Assembly: GCA_002005505.1 (NCBI GenBank)
Contig: KV908697.1
Span: 2,875-47,874, forward strand
Length of the DNA stretch: 45,000 nucleotides
Source: Botryococcus braunii
Lineage: Eukaryota; Chlorophyta; Trebouxiophyceae
Reading direction: 5' to 3'
Part shown: positions 14,004 to 32,887 of the stretch, in pieces
Position numbering within the stretch: the first letter of the stretch is position 1
How the letters are laid out: every line of letters starts with the position of its first letter
Translations under genes and position numbers: made by a program
The notes under the pieces: generated by a model
The model's database searches: none
What the model was told of the DNA's origin: nothing
Seen by the model: the letters and a program-made list of their open reading frames with translations, nothing else

Positions 14004-15343
14004 TTGGTTCGTGTTCCTGGACCAGGAGGACCTCGTCGGTTGCTCGGCTGGTTTCAGAACTATACTTCGATGTCATTGCCAACGGAAGAGTATGATCTGG
14101 ACGTGGTGGAACTTGTCTCGCATGAAAACGATCGGCTGCTGATCGGCTGTGCCGCTGGCTTTTGCTTGAAAGTTCATATGTTGATCTACCCTTGAGTAAT
14201 ATGATGAGCATGAAGCACTTTGGCTTTAATGGAGTTGCGGGCAAGCAATCAATACATTGTATGGCATGCTTTGACTGTGGCAGTATGCAAAAGGTCTTTG
14301 TGCAAGAGCTCCCTTCGATGTTTAGAGGTGAAAGAAGCATATAGTGCTTTCTCTAGACGATTGGAAAGCTGCCATGTCAGTAGTGCTTGACTACTTTAGG
14401 AAGAAGAGACATCCTTGGTGTGGGTGTACTTCTTTGCATGTGCAAGAATGCATTGATATGCTTTGTAGGCAGTCGCTTACGTACTGATTGCACTTTATAA
14501 AGGTGATAGCAACATAAGTGTTGTTGCTGGTTGCTGTTTATGAAAGTATTCATAAGCACTGACATTTTGCAAATGGTTTGCAAAGCTGACAGGAAGAAGG
14601 CCATGAGGGATTAAAGGTAATTCTTCAGTAAAGCGCATGTTAATTACCCTCTTTGAAGATGGATCTTCAAGTTTCAGCATTGTAGTATTTCCAAGGTAGG
14701 AAATACGTTGACCTTTGGGGCTGATGGGTGACATGAGTTTGTCACCTAGGGGTACTTATGATTGTGGATTGGAAGGCATTTGATGACTTACCTTCCTTGT
14801 TGTTAAGCGCTTTGCCTTTGTTTATAAAGATTATGCATTAATAATATGCATTGGTTGTATGGGTCTAGTGTTGACCCTTGGGATACTTGCCTAAATTTGG
14901 TAGTAGGCCAAAGGTTAGGCATGTGCTTATTTAGAGTGTGATCAAGTGAGTGGTCACTAGATATGAAATAAGCATGTTATTTGACATTGATGTGGTGACA
15001 ATTGACAATTCACTTGCGATACAAATGATTGCTCACTTGTGTGGCTGATTCCTTGTTGTGCATGCTTAAGCTTGAAGTATGGGTGGGCTTTATTCTATAG
15101 GTGCTATTTGGTAAGTCACCCATAATAAGAATTAAGCTCTCCATAGCTTCATGAACTTGGTGGCATGTGCATCAATGAGGGGATCGACATTTATGGGGAA
15201 GCTCTAGTGAAGCCTCCTCATGGGCTTAAGGTGTTAAGCATGACTTCTTACAAACATGTCCCACTTACATAAACTTCTTAAGTTTGTGTTTGTTTCATCC
15301 TTGTTGAAGGGTGGTATATGTAGACCCCCTTTGGATGATGTTG

Positions 15344-15680
15344 CATGTGTTTATGTATGTTGGCTAATGTAGAGCCACTTACATGGTTTATGTATGTTGG
15401 CTAATGTAGAGCCACTTACATGGTTTATGTATGTTGGCTAATGTAGAGCCACTTACATGGTTTATGTATGTTGGCTAATGTAGAGCCACTTACATGGTTT
15501 ATGTATGTTGGCTAATGTAGAGCCACTTACATGGTATATGTATGTTGACTAATGTGGAGCCACTTACATGGTATATGTATGTTGGCCAATGTGGAGCCAC
15601 TTACATGATGCATGTATGTTGGCTAATGTGGAGCCACTTACATGGTATATGTATGTTGGCCAATGTGGAGCCACTTACAT
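15344..15680 (+). repeat. 37-bp tandem repeat, about nine copies, within the LARD interior
   Basis: The unit contains TATGTATGTTGGCTAATGTA and GAGCCACTTACATGG. The first five copies are nearly identical. The last four carry shared variants (TATATG for TTTATG, GTGGAG for GTAGAG, alternating GGCCAATG). A decayed partial unit follows to about 15735. There are no unique spacers, so it is not a CRISPR array. Confidence 0.93.
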
Positions 15681-17739
15681 GTGTGTTTAAGTTGGTTGAT
15701 GAGGGACTACTTACATTGGGTATATGTGTGTAGGTTCCCATCATGCTTGACTTGCTTGAAGGAGCTATTGTTGAGTTCCTTGTGAGATGATAGCATTACT
15801 TTGTGTGCCAATGTTGGGTGACACTAAATGTGTGCTTTCATGTTTTGGATCATATTGTGGATATGATCCATGTTGTGTTCATTGTAAGCCATAGCTATTT
15901 TAGACATTATGGGTGTGAACATTCATGGTATGGTCTTAGCTTTGGTGGTTGAACACCTTAGATTTGTCTTATGGATAGAGGCATGTAATAGTCTTTATTC
16001 CATTAGCATGTTAAGGGATGTGAATGCTTCATGATGAGAGGCATTGTACCAACATGAGGTTGGTGGTTTTGGGCTTCTCATGTATTGATATGGCATGATT
16101 AGCTCAAGGGACTATGGTGCATGTTTGAGTGTGTAGCATTGAATGACCATGTCTATAGGTGCAATATGGTTAGTCACCTAGGAAGAGACATAGTTTGTTT
16201 TTTCTACAGCTTAATAAGAGATGCATGGTCCTTTGTCTTCATATGAAGATGTGCACTTGGCATGGGTATGAGCAACCTAGGTTAGGTTGGCCATTCAAGT
16301 GGGAATTAACATACCTTGCTTTGGTTGTTAATTGTTGTTGTGAATGTACCATGTAGGCATCACCACTAGAGTGACTCTTGAGGAAGTCATGTATGTTATG
16401 GTTGTGAGGATGAGATCTAGATAGGAGTGGACCCCAAGTGTTTACTATCAATAGTGACTTGAGGAGTAGTTGTCCCCAATTGTGGTTGGATTTGCTTGAC
16501 ATTGCAATAGCTTAAGGTTTAGATCGCTCCAAGATAACTGAGGGGGGACCTCCAGAAGAGTTTGAGGGCTGGTAGACCAAAGGTGAGGGCAAGGTTGACC
16601 CAAGACTCCTGAGGTGCCCAATAGAGCTGAGGAGAGTTTGGACCCCAAGAGTGTGTGAGGAGGATTGTGCACAACCTAGGTATAGCTAAGGTGCATTAAA
16701 AGAAATCCAGTGAACCATGTGAAAAGGGCCTACTTATAGACTATTGTTAGCTTATTGCTGAGGAGTCAGTGGCTGACCCAATATGCTGGTTTCAAGTTCT
16801 TGGGAGGTCCATATCCATGAAGACTCTCACAAATCATGATGTGTGTAGTGGGTGTTTTGTCCATGGGTGTTTAGACTTGTTGATCCTGTGATTGGATGCT
16901 CAAGCTATGTACTTCCATTAGTGTAATGGTTGACACTTGCAATGCTGATGACATTTTCTCTTGGTAAGAGCTTAGTGTGGTGTTGTGAAGTGGGTTTTAC
17001 ATTAAACATTGTGCTGCATGGGGAGGGTCACTTCTAATGAGTGCCTGGTTAACCACATGCTGGCTGACACATGCTAGAAGATATTTAAATGTATCTCTGA
17101 TGTTCAGGGATGGGCTTTAGGGGAGGGTCACTGATGTGTAGTGACTGGATACTCCCAAGTTTGCAGACAGACACTCTGTCTAGGCTAGTGCTCAGTTAAG
17201 AAGGTGTTAGTCAGTGCAAAGAGCTGTAACTCTTCTTATGAGTGGTAAATAAGATTATGAAAGCCCTGACCAAGTTTCCTCAGTTTTGGTGAAAACTGGA
17301 AGGAGCTATTGATGGTCAGATGTTTTTCCGACATCGTTGCGCGCTTGCGCAGAAGGCAAGTTAGACACAGAGATCACTTGGGAAGTGATATTTGTGAGTA
17401 ACATTGTATTAGATATATTTTTTGGATATGTCTAGAACACTTTGTGTGACCTGTGTGTCTTCCCTGGTTCTGGGAAGCACAGGGAGGCTCTGCAGCTTCA
17501 CTGCACAGAAAAACGTGTTAGTTGTATCTCTCACACGTTAGTGAGAGAGACTGCGCCCTGATTTCTGGTTGTTACGCGTCGACTCGAACTGTTCGAGTTG
17601 TAGACACACGTTTTAAGATCGAGACGCCGTGTCGACTTGTGAATTTGTCGATCGGGTTACTATTCGATACTCCGGACGATTCGTGCTTCGAATCTCCTGG
17701 TGGTTTAACTTTAAAGTTATGTTAGCCATGGTTGTTGGC

Positions 17740-18800
17740 TAAGACTTTGCTGAGGATCACTTGAGTATTGATCCTTGAACATTCTGGTCATTGTTTTGTG
17801 CCGTGCTTGTCCCCAAGGTTTGAGGGGAGGCACTTGGATGCACTTAAGAGTGTACGGACATCTTATTATCGACGTTGAGCTCTCTACTTGTTGAATGAGT
17901 ACAATGGTAGAACTCAGGAGTTTTATATGCATTGCAGTTTGCTGCATGATATGCATGGTGTTTGGAGGTACTGATATTGTACCTGGACATTGACCTACGG
18001 ATAGATATTAGAAGTGTTGGTTAGGGACTATTGCTTGAAGTTCATATAAATGAATTTGTAGTCTTACACTTCTGTTTATCTGGTTGTTGTGAGTTGAGGT
18101 GATATTGTTGTGCCTATGCTATAGGCATGTCACTTCTTTCACGTGTTAGATATTGAGAGTGCCCTATACCAATTATGGGTGAAGGCCCTCATTTCTGAAC
18201 GAGACGTTTATAGTGAAATTGATGTTTTTCACTGGTATGTTAAGGATCATGGCTGTCTGAAGTTCAGCAGTTGTGATTGCTTGGTTAAAATTCAACTTGA
18301 GAACTCGGGACGGGTTAGGTCTCGGATGTTCTAGTAATAAAAGCACATATGATATTAAGAAATCCACGCTTGATGGTTTGTCGGTATGACTTAAGGGATC
18401 ACTTGAACATATTGATCCTAGTTCTATGGACATTGTTGAGATGACGAGCTTCTTCCTAGAATGTAGGGGAGGCAAATTGATGTCATAGATGAATAAAAGG
18501 AGAGTAACTTGTCATTAGATTGGAGTTACATCTTAAAACATTGTAAGACCAAGTGTTTGGTTCTTTGAGGTTAGACACCTAGCAGAAGTTCTGCTTGATT
18601 ACATGACATTTGTGGCACTTGTGTTTGCCATAAGGTTATCCTTTGCATTAGGATGCATAGAGATGGAAAGGAAGCGTTGGGATTCCTGAAGATTGGATCT
18701 CACTTCTATTTCCATGGTTTGTATATGGTGAAGTGATGGTGTAGTAGTTGTGGCTATGCCGTATCACTTCTCGCATGTGGCTAGGTTAGTCACTTACCCT
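17740..18800 (+). repeat. diverged direct duplication (~650-bp period) in LARD interior
   Basis: Blocks at about 17740-18150 and 18395-18800 share ordered similarity. Examples are GGATCACTTGA, a following TTGATCCT, GGGGAGGCA, and TTGTG(C/G)CTATGC followed by TCACTTCT. The offset stays near 650 bases. Both contain a PPT-like GGGGAGG. A CpG-rich patch (about 17560-17700) lies just before the first block, unlike the CpG-poor surroundings. Confidence 0.55.
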
Positions 18801-18810
18801 TCACTGCATA

Positions 18811-18820
18811 CAAGGGGAGG
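18811..18820 (+). other. polypurine tract (PPT)
   Basis: CAAGGGGAGG lies directly against the TGTTG start of the 3' LTR, the expected primer for plus-strand DNA synthesis. Confidence 0.85.
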
Positions 18821-19589
18821 TGTTGTAAAATGGGCCCCCTTGGGGCTCAGTGGAGAATTTCTAAGTTGGTAAATTCCCACTGTGATTGTGTGTATTTGTG
18901 AAGTGACGTGACTGGTGCAAACATAATGGTCACTGACCTGAGTCAGGTGTCACTCATTAGACATATATTGAGGTACGTGGTACCTGTAAACCCTATCTTA
19001 GTGTTTATAGGGTTGTTTACGGACTGATTCGGATGATTCGGACATTGGTTAAGGTGCTAACGGGTAGATTCGGGCAAGTAAAGTCCAAATGGTGTTGTAT
19101 CCGGACCATCTTAGGCACCTACTGCTACCTTAGTGTTCGTTCCAGACTCTGAGTTGTCCTACGGACGTCATTTGCATTGATCGAGTCGTTCATGCCATTC
19201 GAGGGCTAGTCGGATGCGGTAATCCGTCTTAGCGGTCAGTACTTTTGACGATGCTTGAATGGTACGGCGGGATTCGCACGGATAGCGGGACATTCCGCAT
19301 GAGTTGCGTGCATAAAGTGCTTGACGATGACGGCTAAGGGAGGCAAATTATGTAAGTCCTCCTGCGTCAGTATTTAAGGGATAGTATCACAGATTTTCTG
19401 GTAGATCTGTTGCTTCGCAGACTCCAGTACTTGAGCAGTCGTCCTTGTTTGGTACGACTCATCAATGTGTGGTACTGTTCCCTGCATAGACTGCTAAGAC
19501 TGCAGCTTATTGCAGGGATGAAGAAGCTGGGTTGAAATGAAGGCGGCAATGGACAAAGGGGTGGGACAACGGCAGCCGATTTTCCAATA
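18821..19589 (+). repeat. 3' LTR
   Basis: 769 bp, the same length as the 5' LTR with a constant offset of 5613 and three substitutions. The last of these changes the terminal CA to TA (position 19588), which spoils the integrase-recognised end of this copy. Confidence 0.96.
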
Positions 19590-19594
19590 CTGGC

Positions 19595-20874
19595 CACCAC
19601 TTGGATGGAAATGCAGTGTCTATTACAGGCTGTGGCAGAATGGTGTGCCTTGACCCTCATGGAAATACAAGATAGGAAGTGCTTCGCAATGGTGTTTCCT
19701 GAGGGTGCCATAGACCTTGCTAGTCAACCATGCACATATAAGGGGGCACCCTTAAAAGTGGTTACACAGTGTCGCCACCTAGGGATCGTTATTTCTTCAT
19801 TGGCAGGTGTGGGTGAAACATTTGGTCATCTACGAGGGAAGATGTGGGGGGCGTGGTCCTCAATACAACAGCGATATGGTAACCTTGATTGTTCGGTCTC
19901 AATTGGGATCCTTCTTCGGCTCTTTTTAACATGTGTTGTCCCCACCGCGTCGTACGCATGTGAAATTTGGGGTGTGCACAATTTCCCCAAGCCCTTGTAC
20001 AAGGACTTCGGTGAAAAACTTGGAAAATGACTTTATCAGTATGCTGTGCATGATCATTGGGGTCCGGCGCACGGTGAGAACAGATGTCCTTCTTTGTGAG
20101 CTAGGAATCCGCCCACTGCGACATCAATAGTTGAAGTGCATGGCAACGTTTTGGAATTCTCTTTGTGACCTCCCAGAGGATCACATGTATGCGAGTATTC
20201 TTAGGGACTCGTGCTACTATGGAGTCACAACACATAGTTCAACTTGGGCAGGGTCGTTCATGCGTGCCTTGATAAAACTTGGGTACCCCTATCCGGTGGA
20301 CTGTCATAGTCCTCATGAGGTGGACATGGATACTTTCAGGGCAATACTCACTAATGCCCAGCGGCTCTCGGATGAGGGATTGCACATCTCTCCTAGACTA
20401 GCACCTAAGGACCCCCAATTATGCACTCATCTTCGATGGTTTGCCCGAACAAGGCCGATTCAACGTGAAATACTGTTTTCTGTGCCAGTTAGTGTTAGGC
20501 GCGTTAGGCAATTTTTTAAGTTTGGTCTTGGAGTCCATGACTTACCTATAGATGTAGGAAGACGCACCCATATCCCCCGTTCAGAACGTTTATGTGACAT
20601 GTGTGGCATAGCGGTGGGGGATGAGCATGATTTTGTGTTTCATTGCCCTGCACTTGCTCAGGTTCGTGACCGCTATCCACATTGTTCTTGTCCCACTCGT
20701 GGTCACTACGTAATTTCAATTGGCAAGAGGATCAGGTTGCGGTTATTAATTTTGTATTTGATGCATTCCAGGCCCGTCAAGTGTGTCAGCGGCGGTGACT
20801 TGGCCATTTTTCATTTTCATTATCCAGATATTAGTATGGTTATCTGTGTTATATCATACTATTCTTTCAACTAG
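19595..20874 (+). pseudogene. non-LTR reverse transcriptase fragment, 3' part
   Basis: This continues the frame broken at 13207: GC from the left side plus C at 19595 restores Ala, followed by [17 protein letters not shown]. It covers the RT thumb/connection and a C-terminal Zn motif, [18 protein letters not shown] (20593-20646), pattern CxxC-x7-H-x4-HC as in LINE-type proteins. It is decayed. The frame shifts by one near 20018-20030, and an in-frame TAG at 20128-20130 stands where the context ([15 protein letters not shown]) suggests a lost Trp (TGG). The 3' end of the element probably lies near 20.9-21.0 kb in a TTTC-rich stretch. Confidence 0.85.
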
Positions 20875-21614
20875 GTTCTCATATACCGTTGGTTTATTCG
20901 TTTGCATCTCATCAGGCCCTCTGGGCTGGGTTGATGTTATTCTTTATTCTTTCTTTCTTTCGCCCTCAGAAAAGTTTCTGTGGTAAACATTCCCCGAGAA
21001 GCTTAACATGAATTATCGAAGTCAGGGAAAGAGCAACGGGTCAGAGGAGGATGACCCTCACACTCCGGTGCACCCAGAAGTAAAATCGGGTTTGAATGCT
21101 CGAACGTTTTTTGTAGCACCTCCGCCACCTAGAAATGGTTTCGGACGCTATCTTTAAGGGTGTAGAATAAGTTTTGACTTGTCTGTGAATCGATACATTG
21201 TTTCATCTGCCCCGCGGGGGGGGGGGGGGGGACCTTTTAGAACTTTAGTTGTCACATGACCATCTTACTTACTTGCCCCCGGTCAACCCTTCGAGAAGTC
21301 ACTACACATTCGTTGTGAATACTTTACTTAAATAAAACGATTAACCCACTTAAGACACTGGTAGATGATTAAAGTATGACAGGCCTTGTGGAGCACGTGC
21401 TCTCCACCACGTGAAGAGCAGCGATTCATTGTGACCTTGCATGCATCGTCCACGCCCTGCAGCACTTGCACCTTGGGTGGACCTCCCATTAGATGCAAGG
21501 CTGGCGTTTTTGGGCATGGGGTTGCACAAGATAGCAATGGTTTGCTAGGGGTTTGCTGCTAAAGCAAGCCATCTCTGGCGCTGATAAAGCCCCCCTTTTC
21601 CCAAGGCAATCTAT
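20875..21614. other. flank of the retroelement nest, no firm gene
   Basis: A 49-codon frame at 21008-21157 (MNYRSQGKSNGSEEDDPHTP...) is acidic then Pro-rich (FFVAPPPPRNGFGRYL). It follows a CTTTCTTTCGCCCTCAG that looks like a splice acceptor, so it could be a short exon or part of the LINE 3' region. A G run of about 20 bases lies at 21213-21232. I recognise nothing else. Confidence 0.35.
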
Positions 21615-28396
<6,782 letters not shown>

Positions 28397-29313
28397 GACG
28401 CCGATGCTGCCAGCCACTTCCAGCGTTGAGCTCCGAAGCAGATGGAAAGTTCCACGGTTTGTTGTCAGAAAAACTTGAGGTATTAAACACTGTTAGAGAT
28501 GGATGTCACCGTCTAGAACTTAAACATTGAGCGACTGATGTGGGAGACCCATGCTGGGGGGAGCGGTGCTGAGGGGTACTAGAAATTTATATCATCCCCG
28601 GAATTTCCTGCACCGCAGAACTGAACTCGCCGTACAGTGAACCTCTGCAAGCTCTTGCCGCGTGCAAAAGGGCCATGCAAGCTGGTCAATCAGCATGAGT
28701 GATCTAGGAGCCCAATTAAACCATTTTGGGCCCCAGCAACGGTTTGATTCCGATCAATTCAGATGTGATTGCCACCAATAGTGGAAGGAAGAATCTCGTA
28801 AATATCCACCGTGTGGTCTCTCGACAGCTACGATTAATGGCATTTCCAGACCAAGGGTCCATTTGCGTCTCACCTAACTCGCCGACTTCTTGCCACTTCA
28901 CCTGAGATTCGAGACGCCCAACCGGATGATATTGAATTTGAACTCGACATGACGCAACTTAACCCGCACAGGAGCAGACTTCAGCGTCGAGATGACGCAC
29001 TAGTTGCAGCGCAATCCGCACCATTTTGTGACTTCGGTTTCGGTTCAAAAGGATTCAACACATTTTCCTTGCAACGCCTCCTGCTTCTTAGCTGGGGTGC
29101 AGAACCCCTGTGGTTGACTTCCCTCCAATCAGCCCTTAGTGTGGCTCCACTTCCTGTTGCCATGCGGGTATCAGTGATCTATTAGTGATAGTATCACTGC
29201 AGTGTCACAGACTTCGAGCATGAGCCTTTGAAGTTAAGGGTTGCAAGGGGGCTGACACACACTTCTGCTGACTTGTTTCAAGCCACCTCGGGGCAAATGA
29301 TAAAACAGCACTC

Positions 29314-29316
<3 letters not shown>

Positions 29317-29353
<37 letters not shown>

Positions 29354-29451
29354 CCCACCCTCCCTCCCACCCACCCACCCTCCCCCTCTCTCTCCCTCCC
29401 TCCCTCTCTCTGTCTCTCTCTCTCTGTGTGTGTGTGTGTGTGTGTGTGTGT

Positions 29452-29518
<67 letters not shown>
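29317..29518. repeat. (CA)n-(CCCT/CT)n-(GT)n compound array
   Basis: (CA)n 29317-29350, C/T-rich with CCCTCC and CT runs to 29424, then (GT)n to 29518 with one AA interruption. CA and GT halves form an inverted repeat around a pyrimidine-rich loop. Confidence 0.96.
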
Positions 29519-29520
<2 letters not shown>

Positions 29521-31391
29521 CGCTCTCGCCGGTCAGCGGGTGCAATGGTTTGGTGGCATGAATCGTGGGGACTAAAGATCTTGCTCCCGCTGGTCTAGAC
29601 CTTTTCCATTCTTTTCTAGATCTTTTCCATTCACGATCATAAAGCGAAGAAGATTACATCTGTCCGGCCAATAGTGACTGATGATAAAAAAATACTCCCA
29701 CTCAGTCTCGTAGACACCCCCTTTAAAGCAATATATTAACATAAATACATTGCTTCCTTTATTAGCGTCTAACACTGACAAGACAATAAACCAACCACGT
29801 CTGCAGACCTTTAGGAGAAAGTCACGACATGGAATAGAGCAGGGGACCCCAATCCATTTGTGGTGGAAACATAGACAGGTATATTCAATAATGAGGCAAG
29901 TTCTCTCAGTATCCCTCATGAACAAACCTTGCAGGAGAGAGTGACTTCAAACTGTGAAGCAGAAGATGCACTGCATGTTCAGGGTCTCACTTTGCTTGAC
30001 GGACCCTATGGCTCAGTTGAAGGTGCCCAGCACAGCGCAATTGGCAGCACTTTTGCAAAAAGGAATTGATCAGATCCCAACTTGTGAACGCAGTCATGAG
30101 TCTGAGGAGATTCAATGGATTCAGCAGATGACTTCGGTCAGGGTCAGATTGTCCCCATGGACACTGCACATCGAATGTCTCACAAGAATGGCAGATTGAC
30201 GCTGTGGCACATGGAAAACGTTCCTTGTATTTTCGTCACATCAGAGTCTGATGATCACACGAAAACATTCCAAGAGGAGCTTTCAGCTGCCAGAACGCGA
30301 TAGAAAGGGCATGTCTCTAAATGTATCGCATTGTAGCTTTTTAACTAAACAACCACGGGCCATGAACTGATTGTATTGTAACTAATCATGGTAGCTAGTC
30401 ATGGCGCTGAGAGACCCAACTTGTCTCTAAGGGCCAGTAACACATGTACGTTAGCTAAATGTTAAGGGAATGCAGACAATAAGGTGATGTGCAGTTTCCG
30501 CTCTAGACATTGTATGCACATCTGTAGCGACCCAACTTCCTACCATGGCAGCTCCATCCAATAACAGTTGTGGAGGCTGCAAAGTACAACATGCCACTTG
30601 GGCTTTCTAATAAGTCTAAAAGGGAACTAGAGCCAGTAGAGCCCAGCATCATCCCGGTCAGGTCTGGGAGTACTCCTGTAGTGGACAGTAGTGGACCACT
30701 AGAGTGGGCCACACAGCATTGTCAAATCCATCCGAACAGGCCCCTCGAAGTAGACTGAACACAATACAATATCAACCCATAGACCCAATGCACCGTGGTG
30801 CCCAAATAACGCGCTTTGATAAACAAAGTGCGACGCTTGCAATGACCGGCACACATGGGAAACTAATGGATGTGGAATCCAGCGAACATCTTGAGCAACA
30901 GAACGAGCTCCACATTATGGGCCAAACAATTTTATTTCAGCAAACCCATAGAACCAGAGCAGGAGGCTGTGGCCAAATGACATTTTCCGGTCAACCACCA
31001 GACCAAGCTCCACCCTGTGGGCCGAAAAAGTCAGGGTGGTTAACCCACAGAACGAGTTTAAACTATGGTACTCAGTCAACCCATAGAAGAAGCTCCTGGT
31101 TTTGATCACCTTCATTTTCAGATGGTATATCACATCGTGAACTCGTCCCAAAAATGCAAAAAGCAGGAATGCCAAAGACCTCAGACAAACGAGCCTTTTA
31201 TTCACCGTTGCCAGACGCTTTGATAACGTCAGGTGCAGGTGACAAGTTTTGGCCACTCGCTGGCGCTAGGCCAGCTGTTAAAGCTTTCCCCCCGACTGCT
31301 TGCATCTGTGATCATCAGAGGTGTTCCCGCGATGGGAACCCCCACAACAAGCAATGAGCCAGTCAACAGGGCAATGCGAGAACGAAAAGGG

Positions 31392-31394
<3 letters not shown>

Positions 31395-31487
<93 letters not shown>
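31395..31487. repeat. (GT)n array
   Basis: About 46 uninterrupted GT units. It is the only long CA/GT array in the window without an adjoining GA/CT array. Confidence 0.98.
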
Positions 31488-31489
<2 letters not shown>

Positions 31490-32768
31490 GTGAGTCCATG
31501 CACGGCAGCGATACTAAATTCGCATTGTCCACGCGCATTACGGCGAACAATTTGATGCAGCAGGGTTGTAGAAATTGAGGGACTCTGCAAATGTCCCTTG
31601 ATCTGCGAGGATCCCTGCTGCACACCTGCCTTTTGCAGGAGAGAGGTTGTACCTAACATTGATCCAGGTCACCTTGCTTAAAAGATTGCAGCCTGCCGCT
31701 TGTAGGTGTGCCGGCTGCTGATACAGTGCCACTGCACAGATGTCAGAGGTTGATACCATTCCTGGACAGGTGGCATTACGAATAGATCTAACCTTCTGCG
31801 TGATGTTGAAAGACAAGTGGCTTGGGTAAAATGAAGTACGAAGCCAACATGCCGGTGGCAGACACCTCAAGGTGTAGCTTCTGCCCACATACATCAACAC
31901 GCATATACACAAAAACAATTCTTACAACGGATATTCCCCGGGACAGTATACTTAATCAAACTTGCCTCGCTACCCCGAAATACGCACAACTGGCCACAAA
32001 GCTAATGACATACATTCATCAGTTGCAGCAAGTTGGCTGCTTCCTTGGCTGGGAAAGCTGCCAGTGCAGTAGCTCAAGGTTTGTGAGTGTCCTATAGAAA
32101 CTCAGGATGGCATGTCTCATAATGCCATTGATATGGTAATAATGTCAGTGTACAAATGAAGCTAAAGGGCAGCTCCCCCAGCGCATATGGGAGCATCGCA
32201 GTAGATCTCGGCTGGACAACTACAACGGAAGACAACCTCCTCCAAGAATTCTTTTTCAACAATGCACACATTTGCCAAGCTCCAGGGAAATGGGCGCATG
32301 CCTGTTCTCTGCCTGGGGGTAAGGGGGGGGGGGGGGCGGGGTAAGCGAGATACACACCTAGAACTATTCGACCGGCAAGGAGGTCCATGAGGATAAGGCA
32401 TAAATCCTTTTGCGTCCATGCTGCCAGCACTCGGCAAGTGGCTAGCCAATCATGGCACTGCACGTGTCAGATAAGTGCAGCTGCTCCAAACGAGGCAGTG
32501 CCAGCCAGCTTCCAAGAGGCGTTTTGAAGGAGGTATGAGGTAATCAAGTGCCCTGTTTGTACCTCTGCTTCATGTGGGTGGCATGTGGTGCATTTTTGGT
32601 AGACCAGGGTGGTTGCAGGCCATTGGGCAGATCAAGCCAGCAGCATACGGGATCGGCGGAGGGATCTGTGTTCCGCGTAGGATACTGTCCCATCTTGTGG
32701 GCCTGTCCCATTCACCTTACTGATTCACCGTGTGCCCTCACCCTCTGTTGGTCCTAATGAGTTGCAAC

Positions 32769-32812
32769 ACCCCCCCCCCTCAACACACACACACACACAC
32801 ACACACACACTC

Positions 32813-32885
<73 letters not shown>
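32769..32885. repeat. (C)n-(CA)n array
   Basis: A C run at 32769-32779 leads into (CA)n with one TCA interruption near 32811, ending at 32885. Confidence 0.97.

Positions 32886-32887
<2 letters not shown>

Larger units (their letters stand above)
13208..19589 (+). mobile_element. non-autonomous LTR retrotransposon (LARD-type), complete
   Basis: Two direct 769-bp LTRs bound a 4844-bp internal region. The LTRs begin TGTTG. The left one ends CAACA and the right one CAATA. The element is flanked by CTGGC at 13203-13207 and 19590-19594 (5-bp target duplication). A primer binding site follows the left LTR directly, and a purine tract precedes the right LTR. No frame in the interior resembles gag, protease, RT, RNase H or integrase, so it must have been mobilised by proteins from another element. 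It is oriented plus, judged from PBS and PPT positions. The LTRs differ at only three positions (13302/18915, 13520/19133, 13975/19588), so the insertion is recent. Interior DNA is visibly T+G-rich on this strand compared with its flanks. Confidence 0.95.

Noticed and set aside
15344..15680. Possible CRISPR array
   Set aside because: The 37-bp repeats are directly joined with no unique spacers, and lie inside a eukaryotic retroelement.
17680..17700. tRNA B-box-like GCTTCGAATCTCC
   Set aside because: No matching A box or cloverleaf can be drawn upstream. It lies in the CpG-rich patch of the LARD interior.
19367..19711. Minus-strand 114-codon frame over the 3' LTR, shared in part with 13754-13936
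   Set aside because: It is shared only because the LTR is duplicated. It runs out of the LTR into antisense RT and has no protein-like motif.
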